Below, in pieces: positions 20,369 through 30,796 of a DNA stretch of 47,624 nt. The position numbers and the translations under genes are program-made. This DNA comes from Sunxiuqinia sp. (GTDB taxonomy: Bacteria; Bacteroidota; Bacteroidia; Bacteroidales; Prolixibacteraceae), in contig QKCF01000117.1 in assembly GCA_003246935.1 (NCBI GenBank), positions 1-47,624 on the forward strand, read 5' to 3'. The notes under the pieces are model-generated. The model ran no database searches and was not told the DNA's origin. It was given only the letters and a program-made list of their open reading frames with translations. Position 1 is the stretch's first letter; every line of letters begins with the position of its first letter.

Positions 20369-22420
20369 ATGAAATTTGCCGATTCTTCTTTTTTGTATGC
20401 TTTAGCGTTGGTAATCATTCCAATACTTATCCATTTCCTGCACTTCAAACGTTATAAAACAGTCTACTTCAGCCAGGTTAGCTTTCTGAAAACACTACTT
20501 AACGAATCGCGCAAGAAGAATAACCTGAAGCAGCTAATCATGCTGCTATGCCGGATCTTCACCATTGCCGCCGTCGTAATTGCCTTTGCACAACCCTATA
20601 TTCCGCTTAACTCAACAGCTAAATTGAGTACCGAAAATACTGTTGGCATCTATATCGACAACTCATTTTCGATGAACAGTCAGGGAGAAAAAGGAACCCT
20701 ATTGGAAGCGGCAAAAGCCAAAGCAATCGATTTAGCGAAGAGTTTTTCACCAGGCACCAACTTCATGCTACTTACCAACAATGGCGATCCAAATCAGCGC
20801 TTGAGTTTGAACAGAGAACAGCTCATTACACGAATAGGACAAGTGAAAAGCAGCGCATCGGCGATGGAAATGAGTGAAGCAGTCCAAATTCTGCAAAATG
20901 AAATTGAAGCTCAGTTTCCGAAGGCTTCATCGCTGGTATATATCTTGTCCGATTTTCAACAACGGTTTTCCGACCTTGATAAATTCACAACAAAGGATCA
21001 ATCTGAGGTATATCTGTTGCCTTTCCACCAGCCGGAAGTGAATAACCTGCTCATTGATACTTGCTGGCTTAACTTCCCGGGGCGATTGAGTAACCAAATC
21101 GAGACGGTGACGGTTCGTATCACTAACCAATCGGCCAGAGCGTACAGTAATGTGCCTTTGAGATTGTTCGTAAACGACTCGGTAAAGGCCTTGACTGCGG
21201 TGAACCTGCAAGCTGGAGAAAGTATCGAAAAAGAACTTTCGTACCAAAACCTGAAAGAGGGAATCCACAACTGCCGAATCGAACTGAATGATTACCCAAT
21301 CACCTACGATAACACATTCTACTTTAGTTATGAAGTTGCCGGCCAGATTAAAACATTAGCCGTTGCCCAACAAGGAGAAAAAGGAAGCGAATGGCTCGAT
21401 AAACTATTTGAAGGCAGTGATCAGGTTACCTTAGATCAAATGACATACGGCCGCCTGCAACTAAGCCGGCTTAGCAATTATCAATGTATTTTTCTGTTGA
21501 ATCTTCCGGCGCTTTCCGAAGGACTGCAAACAACATTGACCGACTTTGTTGAGAACGGCGGAAGTTTGGTCGTCTTCCCGGGCGAAGAGATCGACTTGAA
21601 TTCGTATAACCGCCTTTTCGAGCATCTGAAAGCCGCGAATCTAGGGACGCTCAATAATACCAAGCTGAAAGTAAGCCAACTAAATTTGCAAAACCACTTG
21701 TTTGCTGAAGTTTTCGACAGGCAATACGACCGACTCAATTTACCTGAGATCCGTGAATCGTATCGCACTACTATTCCCGTTCAAAGCCTTTCGACTACAG
21801 TATTGACCAATAATGATGGTAGTGTTGCCTTGCGGGAGTCTAATTTTGGACAAGGACGATTATACCAGTTCAATTTTCCGTTGACTTATGATGCTACCAA
21901 CTTCTATCAACACCCGCTGTTTGTCCCCATCATTTTTAACATGGCTCTACACAGCTATTTTCCGCAAACCATCCAGTATCAGGTTCTGGATAACAAAAGC
22001 CTGACATTACAGGTCTACAATCAAAACCTGTCTGATCTTCCTGTGTATTTACAGGATTATAAGGGCGACTTAAACGTGCAACTACCGGTAACAACCACCA
22101 ATCATGATCAACTTCGTTTTAACCCGGACGAATTCATTCAAACTGCAGGCTTTTACCGCCTTGCCCAAGATCAACAAACAATTGCTCCCCTGGCCTTCAA
22201 TTATAACCGCAATGAGTCGGATATGAGTTTTTACAATCAGGAAGAGCTAAATGATATGGCGGAGCAAGAGGGTACTTTTCAGGTGTACAATACAGAAGCC
22301 CCCGACTGGCTCGGGCAATACGAAGCAGAGGCAAACCTGATTGAATTATGGAAATACTTTTTGCTCGCTGCGTTACTATTCGCCATTGCAGAACTGTTAA
22401 TCATCCGTTTCTGGAAATAA
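20369..22420 (+). CDS. BatA-domain / VWA-like membrane protein
   Basis: N-terminal MKFADSSFLYALALVIIPILIHFLHFKRYKTVYFSQVSFLKTLL (BatA), DNSFSMNSQG, C-terminal TM. Confidence 0.85.
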   Translation: MKFADSSFLYALALVIIPILIHFLHFKRYKTVYFSQVSFLKTLLNESRKKNNLKQLIMLLCRIFTIAAVVIAFAQPYIPLNSTAKLSTENTVGIYIDNSFSMNSQGEKGTLLEAAKAKAIDLAKSFSPGTNFMLLTNNGDPNQRLSLNREQLITRIGQVKSSASAMEMSEAVQILQNEIEAQFPKASSLVYILSDFQQRFSDLDKFTTKDQSEVYLLPFHQPEVNNLLIDTCWLNFPGRLSNQIETVTVRITNQSARAYSNVPLRLFVNDSVKALTAVNLQAGESIEKELSYQNLKEGIHNCRIELNDYPITYDNTFYFSYEVAGQIKTLAVAQQGEKGSEWLDKLFEGSDQVTLDQMTYGRLQLSRLSNYQCIFLLNLPALSEGLQTTLTDFVENGGSLVVFPGEEIDLNSYNRLFEHLKAANLGTLNNTKLKVSQLNLQNHLFAEVFDRQYDRLNLPEIRESYRTTIPVQSLSTTVLTNNDGSVALRESNFGQGRLYQFNFPLTYDATNFYQHPLFVPIIFNMALHSYFPQTIQYQVLDNKSLTLQVYNQNLSDLPVYLQDYKGDLNVQLPVTTTNHDQLRFNPDEFIQTAGFYRLAQDQQTIAPLAFNYNRNESDMSFYNQEELNDMAEQEGTFQVYNTEAPDWLGQYEAEANLIELWKYFLLAALLFAIAELLIIRFWK

Positions 22421-22572
22421 CAAACGGTCAATTCTTCTTTAGTATAAGATTTTTTAAGAGATCAACAATAAGATTACTCATTAGAGAATCCTATTATTGA
22501 ACAGGCTAACTTGCTTTGCTATCAGCCGGAAATTCACTAATTCTGTATAAAATCTCTTAAACAGTTTTTGCT

Positions 22573-23790
22573 ATGGATACAAAGAATCCAAAATACTTTA
22601 TGGATCGCGAAGATCAGTTTGGAGCACATAATTACCATCCGCTTCCGGTTGTACTGGAACGTGGTGAAGGTGTTTATGTTTGGGATGTAGAAGGAAAAAA
22701 GTACTATGACTTCCTCGCTGCGTATTCGGCCGTTAACCAAGGTCACTGCCACCCGAAGATTGTAAATGCCTTAATTGAGCAGTCGCGTAAATTAGCACTA
22801 ACCTCCAGAGCTTATTACAACAATGTGCTTGGCGAATGGGAAGAATATGCAACAAAGCTGTTTGGCTACGACAAAATGCTACCGATGAACTCAGGAGCCG
22901 AAGCCGACGAAACTGCACTGAAACTAACTCGCAAGTGGGCCTACAAAGTAAAAGGAATCCCTAAAAACGAAGCTAAAATTGTGGTATGTAATGGAAACTT
23001 CCATGGCCGTACCATCACCATCATTTCCATGTCATCCGATCCGGATGCTTACAACGACTACGGCCCTTATACGCCTGGATTCATCCATATACCTTATAAC
23101 GACATTCCCGCTTTGGAAAAAGCACTGAGCGATCCCAACGTTGCCGGCTTTTTGGTTGAACCAATACAGGCTGAGGCAGGTGTTTACCTACCGGAAGACG
23201 GTTACCTGAAAACAGCTGCTGACCTGTGCAAAAAGTACAACGTGCTGTTTATCGCGGATGAAGTGCAAACCGGATTAGCTCGAACCGGTAAGATGCTGGC
23301 CTGCGACCACGAAGGCGTACGTCCCGATATATTGGTGCTGGGCAAAGCCATGTCTGGCGGAATGTACCCGGTCTCTTGTGTTTTGGCCGACGATGAAATC
23401 ATGCTGACAATCAGACCGGGCGAACACGGTTCGACATACGGAGGAAATCCGATTGCTGCGAAAGTTGCGGTTACTGCCTTGGAAGTTATTCTCGAAGAAA
23501 GGTTGGCCGAAAATGCGACCCGAATGGGCGAATTATTCCGCAATGAAATGACATCTGTAAAATCAAATTTCATCGAGATTGTGAGGGGAAAAGGCTTACT
23601 GAACGCTATCGTGATCAAGCCAACAAACGGCAAAACAGCTTGGGATGTTTGCCTGGAGATGAAAGAAAACGGCATCCTGGCCAAACCTACACACGAACAC
23701 ATTATTCGCTTCACACCGCCATTAATTATCAACGAAGAACAAATGCGTGATGCTATCGCTCGTATCAAAAAGACTTTTGCCGAAATGTAA
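22573..23790 (+). CDS. rocD: ornithine--oxo-acid transaminase
   Basis: [76 protein letters not shown]. Confidence 0.93.
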   Translation: MDTKNPKYFMDREDQFGAHNYHPLPVVLERGEGVYVWDVEGKKYYDFLAAYSAVNQGHCHPKIVNALIEQSRKLALTSRAYYNNVLGEWEEYATKLFGYDKMLPMNSGAEADETALKLTRKWAYKVKGIPKNEAKIVVCNGNFHGRTITIISMSSDPDAYNDYGPYTPGFIHIPYNDIPALEKALSDPNVAGFLVEPIQAEAGVYLPEDGYLKTAADLCKKYNVLFIADEVQTGLARTGKMLACDHEGVRPDILVLGKAMSGGMYPVSCVLADDEIMLTIRPGEHGSTYGGNPIAAKVAVTALEVILEERLAENATRMGELFRNEMTSVKSNFIEIVRGKGLLNAIVIKPTNGKTAWDVCLEMKENGILAKPTHEHIIRFTPPLIINEEQMRDAIARIKKTFAEM

Positions 23791-23816
23791 GTTTATCGAA
23801 GCAAAATATAAGAACG

Positions 23817-23846
23817 AAAAAAAGGAGCTCATGAGCTCCTTTTTTT
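23817..23846. terminator. bidirectional terminator between convergent rocD and the CDF transporter
   Basis: 30-nt perfect palindrome AAAAAAAGGAGCTCATGAGCTCCTTTTTTT. Confidence 0.88.
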
Positions 23847-23870
23847 GTGTCTTTTGTAAAACTGTTTTTC

Positions 23871-24785
23871 TCAGCATCCCTCTCCCCCTTCTGTACAATT
23901 AAATTCGAACTGAAGAGTGACATGATTGATGAAAAACTCGTCGTGCAGGATCTCGTCCATTGCCTCGTCAATTTCACGCGTTTCCGACAGGTGTATATCT
24001 GAATCCAATTCCACATGGGCCTCAAAATGGATCGTATGGTCTGTGAGCCGCCATATGTGGATATGGTAAATCTGTTTAACTCCGTTAACCGTCTCCAGTT
24101 TTTGTTTCACCTCTGCCGGATCAATCGACGCAGGAGCAAACTGCATCAATATTTCTGTCGACTCTTTCAATAATTTGAAAGTATGCAGAAGTAGATAAAT
24201 ACTTATCAAAAGAGTGACGAGGGGGTCAATCCAGGTCCAGCCCCAGGCCCAAATAAACACAGCTCCAACAATTACTGCCAGGGATGTAAGTGCATCACCC
24301 AGCAGGTGCAAATAAGCTGCCTTAATATTTAGGTTTTGATGATGGTCGCCGTGCAGAAGAAATACAGAAAAGCCATTGGCAAGAAAACCTAACACCCCCA
24401 AGCCCAACATCCATTTAAAATCAACGACTTTAGGATCGGTAAAACGGTCAATAGCTTCAATCATCAGGTAAAATGAAATCGCGATCAGAACCAGAGCGTT
24501 AATAAAAGCAGCCAGAATTTCAGCGCGTTTATATCCGAAAGAGTGTTTTGCTGTTTTTTCCCGACGTCCTAATCGATCGGCAATGTAAGCCAAAAGAACA
24601 GCAACACCGTCACTTAAATTATGAATAGCATCTGATATCAATGCCAAACTACCACTAATAATACCGCCTATCACCTGAGCTACTGTAATCACAATATTCA
24701 GTAAAAAAGTTATTCCCAGGCTGTTATGCGAATGGTAATGGTGATGTCCGTGATCGTGTCCCATGATCAATAATATTTGAAGCAA
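23871..24785 (-). CDS. cation diffusion facilitator (CzcD/ZnT-like) transporter
   Basis: His-rich N-terminus GHDHGHHHYHSHN, LALISDAIHNLSDGVAVLLA, LLGDALTSLAVIVGA. Confidence 0.93.
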   Translation of the reverse strand: MLQILLIMGHDHGHHHYHSHNSLGITFLLNIVITVAQVIGGIISGSLALISDAIHNLSDGVAVLLAYIADRLGRREKTAKHSFGYKRAEILAAFINALVLIAISFYLMIEAIDRFTDPKVVDFKWMLGLGVLGFLANGFSVFLLHGDHHQNLNIKAAYLHLLGDALTSLAVIVGAVFIWAWGWTWIDPLVTLLISIYLLLHTFKLLKESTEILMQFAPASIDPAEVKQKLETVNGVKQIYHIHIWRLTDHTIHFEAHVELDSDIHLSETREIDEAMDEILHDEFFINHVTLQFEFNCTEGGEGC

Positions 24786-24950
24786 TAATTTTACCGAAAA
24801 CTAGTCAAAACCGCGCATTATCGGGTATGTCAATCCGCAAAACAGAAACTAATTCAGAATTTATTTAAACTCGATATAAATAAAACGGTCAGATTTCCCT
24901 ATTTACACGGCCCTTGTCAAAATAAAGTTTTACGACTTCGGCTGAGCAAC

Positions 24951-24958
24951 TATATTTG
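24951..24958 (+). promoter_or_regulatory. -7 promoter element TATATTTG
   Basis: Perfect TAnnTTTG 19 bp before the ATG at 24977. Confidence 0.5.
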
Positions 24959-24976
24959 TAATACAATAGTAATTCA

Positions 24977-25669
24977 ATGAAGATTAGCTTTATTTTAGTT
25001 GAGCCTGCAGTTCCTGAAAATGTAGGAGCTGCAGCCCGTGCAATGAAAACAATGGGTTTCTCTGATATGCGTCTGGTCAATCCGTGTGACCATCTAAGCG
25101 ATCCGGCCAGGTGGTTGGCTCATGCATCAAACGAGATTCTGGAAGGTGCAACGGTATTCAATAGCTTGGAAGAGGCTGTTCAAGATCTTGATTTCATCAT
25201 CGGAACATCGGCCAAACAGCGATTAGTGAAAGAAGATTATTACTCGACCCGTGATATCGTGCCTCTAATACAAACAAAAGGAACAGCAGTACAGCACATC
25301 GGTATTATATTTGGACGTGAAGACAGCGGACTTCGCAATGAGGAGCTCCGCCGTTGCGACATGGTAACCACAGTACCCTTACAAACAACCTATCCCAGTT
25401 TAAACCTCGCCCAGGCAATTATGCTTTATGCTTATGAACTGAGTCAGCTACACGAAACGGGGGCTCAAACGACAACCAGAGAGATAAACGAAAATGGTTT
25501 TCGGGCGCTCAAAGACAAAACAAGCCGATTGTTGCTGGAATTGGATTTCAAAGAAGAATCTGCTATTTACCCACGCATTCTGGAACGACTGAATCTGTTG
25601 GGCGAAAGCGATATTCACCTGTTGCATTCCATCTGCAATAAGTATTTTGAAAAAAAGAGCAACACCTGA
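24977..25669 (+). CDS. SpoU/TrmJ-type RNA 2'-O-methyltransferase
   Basis: FILVEPAVPENVGAAARAMKTMGF, IIFGREDSGLRNEEL, YPSLNLAQAIMLYAYEL. Confidence 0.92.
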   Translation: MKISFILVEPAVPENVGAAARAMKTMGFSDMRLVNPCDHLSDPARWLAHASNEILEGATVFNSLEEAVQDLDFIIGTSAKQRLVKEDYYSTRDIVPLIQTKGTAVQHIGIIFGREDSGLRNEELRRCDMVTTVPLQTTYPSLNLAQAIMLYAYELSQLHETGAQTTTREINENGFRALKDKTSRLLLELDFKEESAIYPRILERLNLLGESDIHLLHSICNKYFEKKSNT

Positions 25670-25722
25670 TGCAACATTCGTAAATCAGCTGTCGTCTTTC
25701 AAACGGATTAAGCTGTTAAACC

Positions 25723-26280
25723 TTGGAAACACAGTATAAAAACATTCATCAAAACATTATTGACCAATGCAGGTTGGGTAGCCGCGAAGCGCAATTCGAG
25801 CTCTATAAATTGTACTACAAATCGATGTACAACACAAGTTTCAGAATTGTAGGCAATACCACCGACGCGGAAGATGTAATGCAGGAATCGTTTTTAAGTG
25901 CTTTCAACAAGTTGGACAGCTATGAGGGAAAAGTTAGTTTTGGTGCCTGGCTAAAAAAGATTGTAGTCAACCGTTCATTGGATTATTTAAAAAAGCGACG
26001 GGTTATTTTCGAGGAGATCAACGAGCGGATTATAGAAGAAGAGCCCAATCCCCGAATGGAAATTCGAGAAATAGACATGAATAAGCTTAAAGCAGCAGTG
26101 ATGAAGTTACCTGAAGGCTATCGTGTCGTGTTGAGTCTATACCTGCTCGAAGGTTACGACCACGATGAGATTGCAGAGATTTTGAACATTACCAATGTGT
26201 CGTCGCGGACTCAATTGTTGCGAGCAAAACGCAAATTGCGTGATTTACTAGTTAAGGACGAGCTGTTTTCCTTCAATTAA
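25723..26280 (+). CDS. ECF-type RNA polymerase sigma factor
   Basis: Sigma2 region NTTDAEDVMQESFLSAFNKL, sigma4 region YDHDEIAEILNITNVSSRTQLLRAKRKLR. Confidence 0.92.
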   Translation: METQYKNIHQNIIDQCRLGSREAQFELYKLYYKSMYNTSFRIVGNTTDAEDVMQESFLSAFNKLDSYEGKVSFGAWLKKIVVNRSLDYLKKRRVIFEEINERIIEEEPNPRMEIREIDMNKLKAAVMKLPEGYRVVLSLYLLEGYDHDEIAEILNITNVSSRTQLLRAKRKLRDLLVKDELFSFN

Positions 26281-26873
26281 TGTGGAATGAAAATACAGAA
26301 GCCATGAAAGATTTTGACGACATACTGGAAAACGCAATTCGCGAGAACAAAGCATTTTTCGAAGACGATGCTCCCGAGGGTCATTTCGAGCGGTTTGCGC
26401 AGAGGTTGGAACAGCAAAAAGTGAAGCCATTTCGTAACCGGAGAAAAATTTATCTGCAAATTGCAGCTGCTGTTGCCTTTGTTCTGCTGCTGGGAAACCA
26501 GGTTCGTATGTACTTGCAACAATCAAAAGCACCCGAGGCAGTCTCCTTAAGCAGTGTTTCGCCGGAATATGCAGAAGCGGAGTTCTATTATACTTCAGCA
26601 ATTGATCAGGGAATGGAACATTGGAATAAGCTGACAGCCGACGGAATAATATCACCGGACGAACAGCAAATGATGCAGGAAGAAATCAACGATTTCAATT
26701 CAACCTATGCCCGACTGCAAAAAGATCTGGCGGCGAACCCGGAAGACGAGCGGGTGATTAACGCCATGTTGGAGCTGTATCAAACCAGGTTGGCCATTAT
26801 CAACCTGATTATTGACAAACTGGAAGAAGTAAAAAAACAAAAAGCGTATAACCATGATGAAAGTGAAATTTAA
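26280..26873 (+). CDS. putative anti-sigma factor / single-TM protein
   Basis: Overlaps the sigma stop (TAATG); one central TM (YLQIAAAVAFVLLLGN); true start may be ATG 26304. Confidence 0.65.
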   Translation: MWNENTEAMKDFDDILENAIRENKAFFEDDAPEGHFERFAQRLEQQKVKPFRNRRKIYLQIAAAVAFVLLLGNQVRMYLQQSKAPEAVSLSSVSPEYAEAEFYYTSAIDQGMEHWNKLTADGIISPDEQQMMQEEINDFNSTYARLQKDLAANPEDERVINAMLELYQTRLAIINLIIDKLEEVKKQKAYNHDESEI

Positions 26874-27891
26874 ACTATTACTGGCACTATTAGCATTCTT
26901 GCCGCTGGCTTTACAGGCAGCAGAATACAATAAAACAGTGCACGAGGGCTTCAGCAAGTCGCTGATTACTGCGTTAAATGTCAGCAACAAGTTTGGAGCT
27001 ATTGAAATCAATGATTTTGGAGGAGACTCGATAACAGTTGACGTTACCATAACCGTTGAAACCAATAGCGAAGGCCGTGCCGAACAATTGATGAGCCTGA
27101 TTGACATCAACATTTTTCGCAGCGGGAGTTTGTTGAATGCGAAAACAGTTATCGACAACGACTTTAAATCGAAAGAGAACTTCTCGATCGATTATAAAAT
27201 CAATATCCCGAAAGACCGGGCATTGACTATCGCCAATAAATTTGGAAATGTAGCTGTTCAGGCACTTGACGCGCCGGGCAGTTTCGATATTGCCTATGGT
27301 AATATAACCGCAGGCACCTTGAATTCCCCGGGCGATGGCGTTCAATTGGAACTGGCTTACGGAAAAGCCGACATTGAATCAGTGAACAAGATGTCTGGAG
27401 AGATTAAGTATTCCAAATTATTCTTTGGGCAAGCGGGCGATTTATCAGTCGAATCGGCTTATTCAGGCATCAACATTGACGAACTGCAGTCGTTGCACCT
27501 GGAATCAAAGTATGACGATGTGAAACTAGGCAACGTTAATAAGATTAATGCCGAATCGAAATACACCAACTACAAAATCGAAGAGCTGACCGGCGAAATT
27601 GACATCGAAACAGCTTACGGCTCGGTGAACGTAGGAAAAGTATCGCCAAACTTTAAGACGATCAACATTTCGAATACCTATGGTGGCGTATCTTTGGGCA
27701 TGGAAGGTCTCTCCTACCTGATTGATGCTGAATGCGACTATTGCGATGTGAAATACCCAGCCGACCAATTCCAGGGTAATCGCTCTAAAGACAACGCCAA
27801 ACTTACCGTGCAGGGTAACATTGGCTCGACTACAGGAATGCAAAAGGTAGTCATAAGAAGCCGTTACGGTGGCATTAAATTAAGTTATTAG
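26854..27891 (+). CDS. secreted DUF4097-like beta-helix protein
   Basis: Signal peptide plus repeated AYGNI / KYDDVKLGNV / AYGSVNVGKV segments. Confidence 0.7.
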   Translation: MMKVKFKLLLALLAFLPLALQAAEYNKTVHEGFSKSLITALNVSNKFGAIEINDFGGDSITVDVTITVETNSEGRAEQLMSLIDINIFRSGSLLNAKTVIDNDFKSKENFSIDYKINIPKDRALTIANKFGNVAVQALDAPGSFDIAYGNITAGTLNSPGDGVQLELAYGKADIESVNKMSGEIKYSKLFFGQAGDLSVESAYSGINIDELQSLHLESKYDDVKLGNVNKINAESKYTNYKIEELTGEIDIETAYGSVNVGKVSPNFKTINISNTYGGVSLGMEGLSYLIDAECDYCDVKYPADQFQGNRSKDNAKLTVQGNIGSTTGMQKVVIRSRYGGIKLSY

Positions 27892-27913
27892 CACTACATT
27901 TTTTAGAACATAT

Positions 27914-27943
27914 AACCGCAGGTAAGCCACCTGCGGTTTTTTT
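27914..27943 (+). terminator. rho-independent terminator of the sigma/anti-sigma operon
   Basis: AACCGCAGGT-AAGCC-ACCTGCGGTT followed by T run. Confidence 0.9.
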
Positions 27944-27986
27944 AGCATCAAACTCAAACTGCTTAACTCGCCTTACGAATTCGTTC

Positions 27987-28172
27987 ATGGCGAAAGGAAC
28001 AGATTTAAAAAATCTTTGCCATATTGCGGACTCTCCAACCGAAATGATCGGGAAGATCCGGTTCCTGTTAGAACAGGAATTTGGGGAAGAAAAAATTAGA
28101 AAGCGAAAACTGAATTTGGAAACATTGCACGCCAATGAACTTAATGCACAAAAAATTATTGAGCTTTTATAG
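27987..28172 (+). pseudogene. possible C-terminal remnant of a family-4-type glycosyltransferase
   Basis: CHIADSPTEMIGKIRFLLEQEFGEEKIRKRKLNLETLHANELNAQKIIELL resembles GT4 C-termini; no upstream portion because a terminator lies immediately before it. Confidence 0.4.
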
Positions 28173-29562
28173 CCTCTTCGTCATTTGCTTTTTACCTGTA
28201 GTAACCAAGGCCCAGCCTGTTCAAATAACATTTGATTTTCCGGCATTACGCGATAGTCAGCTTATTGTAGGAAGCTACTATTTCGGTGGGCTGTATGTTA
28301 AAGATACCGTTCAGCTCGACAAGCACGGGATGGCAGTACTGAAGAAAGACAGCACACTGGCTCAGGGGATTTACCAGATTTATTTTAACGCGGATGAGCA
28401 TTACGACTTTCTGCTCGCCGACGATCAGCAGTTTTCCATCAAGCTGGATGAAGGCTCGAACCGACCGACCATTGACGGTGCTACAGAGACGACTCAATTT
28501 CAGGATTACATCAACTATTTGGCGAAACAAAAAGCCAGGTTTGCTGAGTTATCTGCAAGGCAACACCAACTAAAGAACCAACCGGATTCGCTGGCTTTAA
28601 TAAAAAATGAAATTCATCAGCTGGATCAGGATGTGAAAAAGTACCAGTTTGAAAAAGGGATGCAAAACAGAGATAAACTCATTGGGAAAGTATTGCTGGT
28701 GAATCACCAGACGGAGCTTGACCCGACACAGATTCCCGCAAAAGATCAAGCCAACGACTCGTTAAAATGGGTGTATGAGTATAACTTCCGCAAACAGCAT
28801 TACTGGGATTATTTCGATTTGAGTGACCTCGCCTTGTGGCACACACCTTTCGTCAAGGAGCGTCTGGACGAATACTTCAACAAGGTACTTCTGCAAACAC
28901 CCGACAGTGTTCTGCCCGAAACAATAGCCCTGATCGAACAGAACCGGGACAACCCCGAACTATTTCAAAATATCACTTCATACCTGGTAAATAATACAAT
29001 CCAGTCGAAAATGATGGGTATGGAGAATGTGTTTGTTGCCTTGGCCAAGCGCTATTACCTGGGCGGACAAGCCTTTTGGGCCGACGAAAAAACCATGGAC
29101 AACATCCGCCGCGAGGTCGCACTACGCCAAAATAACCTGCTTGGCAATAAAACACCCGACTTGTTGCTTGAGGATGCTGACGGCGAATTTAGCAGCTTGT
29201 ACGAAAGCCCTACGCCCTACACCTTGCTGGCATTTTGGGAACCGGGTTGCAACCACTGCAAAAAAGAAATCCCCAAGCTTTACGACGAACTATTCTTAAA
29301 AGCAAGCCCTTCGCAGCTATCAGTTTATGCGGTTTATACCATGACCGACAAAAAAGAATGGACCGATTTTATAAATGAACACGGGTTGAGTGGATGGCAA
29401 AACCTTTGGGACCCCAAGCAGATTTCCGAAATGAAAGCCCTGTACGGCATTCGCACAACGCCCTCCTTCTTTTTACTCGACAAGGATAAAAAGATCATCG
29501 CCAAACAGCTGGACGTTGCCGGATTGCGCCATTTCCTGAAAGTGAAGGGAGTAATCGAATAA
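28144..29562 (+). CDS. TlpA/thioredoxin-like protein (DUF4369/DUF5106-type N-terminus)
   Basis: Signal peptide, FWEPGCNHCKKEIPKLYDE CxxC motif, YGIRTTPSFFLLDKDKKI. Confidence 0.85.
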   Translation: MHKKLLSFYSLFVICFLPVVTKAQPVQITFDFPALRDSQLIVGSYYFGGLYVKDTVQLDKHGMAVLKKDSTLAQGIYQIYFNADEHYDFLLADDQQFSIKLDEGSNRPTIDGATETTQFQDYINYLAKQKARFAELSARQHQLKNQPDSLALIKNEIHQLDQDVKKYQFEKGMQNRDKLIGKVLLVNHQTELDPTQIPAKDQANDSLKWVYEYNFRKQHYWDYFDLSDLALWHTPFVKERLDEYFNKVLLQTPDSVLPETIALIEQNRDNPELFQNITSYLVNNTIQSKMMGMENVFVALAKRYYLGGQAFWADEKTMDNIRREVALRQNNLLGNKTPDLLLEDADGEFSSLYESPTPYTLLAFWEPGCNHCKKEIPKLYDELFLKASPSQLSVYAVYTMTDKKEWTDFINEHGLSGWQNLWDPKQISEMKALYGIRTTPSFFLLDKDKKIIAKQLDVAGLRHFLKVKGVIE

Positions 29563-29656
29563 ACGCGTCGTAGCCTGGCTGAAGGTTCGCCACCGCCAAC
29601 ATCAGGAAAAGAACAAAGCCCCAATTGAAATGTTAAAGATTTGAGGAGAATGAAAA

Positions 29657-29929
29657 ATGGAAAGAGATAAATTTAAAAACTTACGATACCGTCTGATGGA
29701 GGTCGAAAGCTGGCCTCTGAAATACATGTTCAAGTTTATTACTCCGAACGAGGACGGCAAGGTTGAACAGGTAAAAGCCCTGCTTCCCGATAAAGGCGAA
29801 CTATCATTCAAGCACACTTCGAGCTTAAAATATGTAGCCATTACTTGTGTGGCAATCATGAATAATGCAGACGAAATTATCGACATTACCGAAAAAGCCG
29901 ACCGCATTGAGGGGGTGCTGATTCTGTAG
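29657..29929 (+). CDS. DUF493 (YbeD-like) protein
   Basis: WPLKYMFKFITPNE and SSLKYVAITCVAIMNNADEIIDITEKADRIEGVLIL. Confidence 0.8.
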   Translation: MERDKFKNLRYRLMEVESWPLKYMFKFITPNEDGKVEQVKALLPDKGELSFKHTSSLKYVAITCVAIMNNADEIIDITEKADRIEGVLIL

Positions 29930-30053
29930 TATATCCCTTCCTGGCCCATTTCAAACCGCTACTGCGTCATCCTGTTTAAAGACGAAGAGCCGGCACTCGG
30001 AAACCAATGCCCCGCCATGCTTTTATAACTTTTATTGCGACCCGTTTTTATTT

Positions 30054-30533
30054 TTAATTACAAATTCTCTTAAACGCGTAATGTATTCTCAAAACTTTGA
30101 TGATGTACATTAGAACGAATAGTATCCCCATCGCGAATAATAAAGTCTCAAACTCAGTTTCAATTCTTTTGCTGAGCAAATAAACCATCAATAAAAAACC
30201 TACGATCATTAATATAGCAAAGACTGGTATTGAATAAGTTAGACTGATTTTATTTTTTTCTATTGAACCAGTAATCGATAAGGGTAGATTTGTTCTTGTC
30301 GTCAAAATAATGCGTTCAGTTTCTAACTTGAAGCCTTGTCCATTACGTTCGCCAGAAAATGAAACTCTCATAGACCGCTTAAAGTCTTTCCAAAAACTTA
30401 ATGAAAACAAAGAAAAAGGGAAGATATATAGTTTAGCCCTATCCTCCACAGAAATCAATCTCTCCGCAAGCGCCCTTTCGAGTTCGGACTTTCTTTTCTT
30501 TGATATTAATTGCTCTTTATAAATAATAACCAT
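30054..30533 (-). CDS. hypothetical protein with two C-terminal TM segments
   Basis: 160-aa ORF from MVIIYKEQL; IPVFAILMIVGFLLMVYLL and LLFAMGILFVLMYII; AT-rich, no recognised family. Confidence 0.5.
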   Translation of the reverse strand: MVIIYKEQLISKKRKSELERALAERLISVEDRAKLYIFPFSLFSLSFWKDFKRSMRVSFSGERNGQGFKLETERIILTTRTNLPLSITGSIEKNKISLTYSIPVFAILMIVGFLLMVYLLSKRIETEFETLLFAMGILFVLMYIIKVLRIHYAFKRICN

Positions 30534-30796
30534 TTGCTTTTGGTTTAAATGGGCTGCAACTCGCAAACAACAGCGCCATGTATTGTAATATTGCCTGTCT
30601 CATTTGCAGAGATCTTGTTATACATCCCAAACGGAGGATTAACAACACCTAGTTAGATTTCGCCCGAATTTACAACCATTCATAATATTATTTTTCACTT
30701 CTAGTGAAATTGTAGACAATATAAATAAGGTGCTTTCGTAGCTTACCTAATAGTAAATCCAGTTTATAATACAGATCCAGTTATTCTGAGCCCTTT

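Noticed and set aside
23202-23768. 188-aa antisense ORF inside rocD
   Set aside because: Shadow ORF opposite a well-supported aminotransferase
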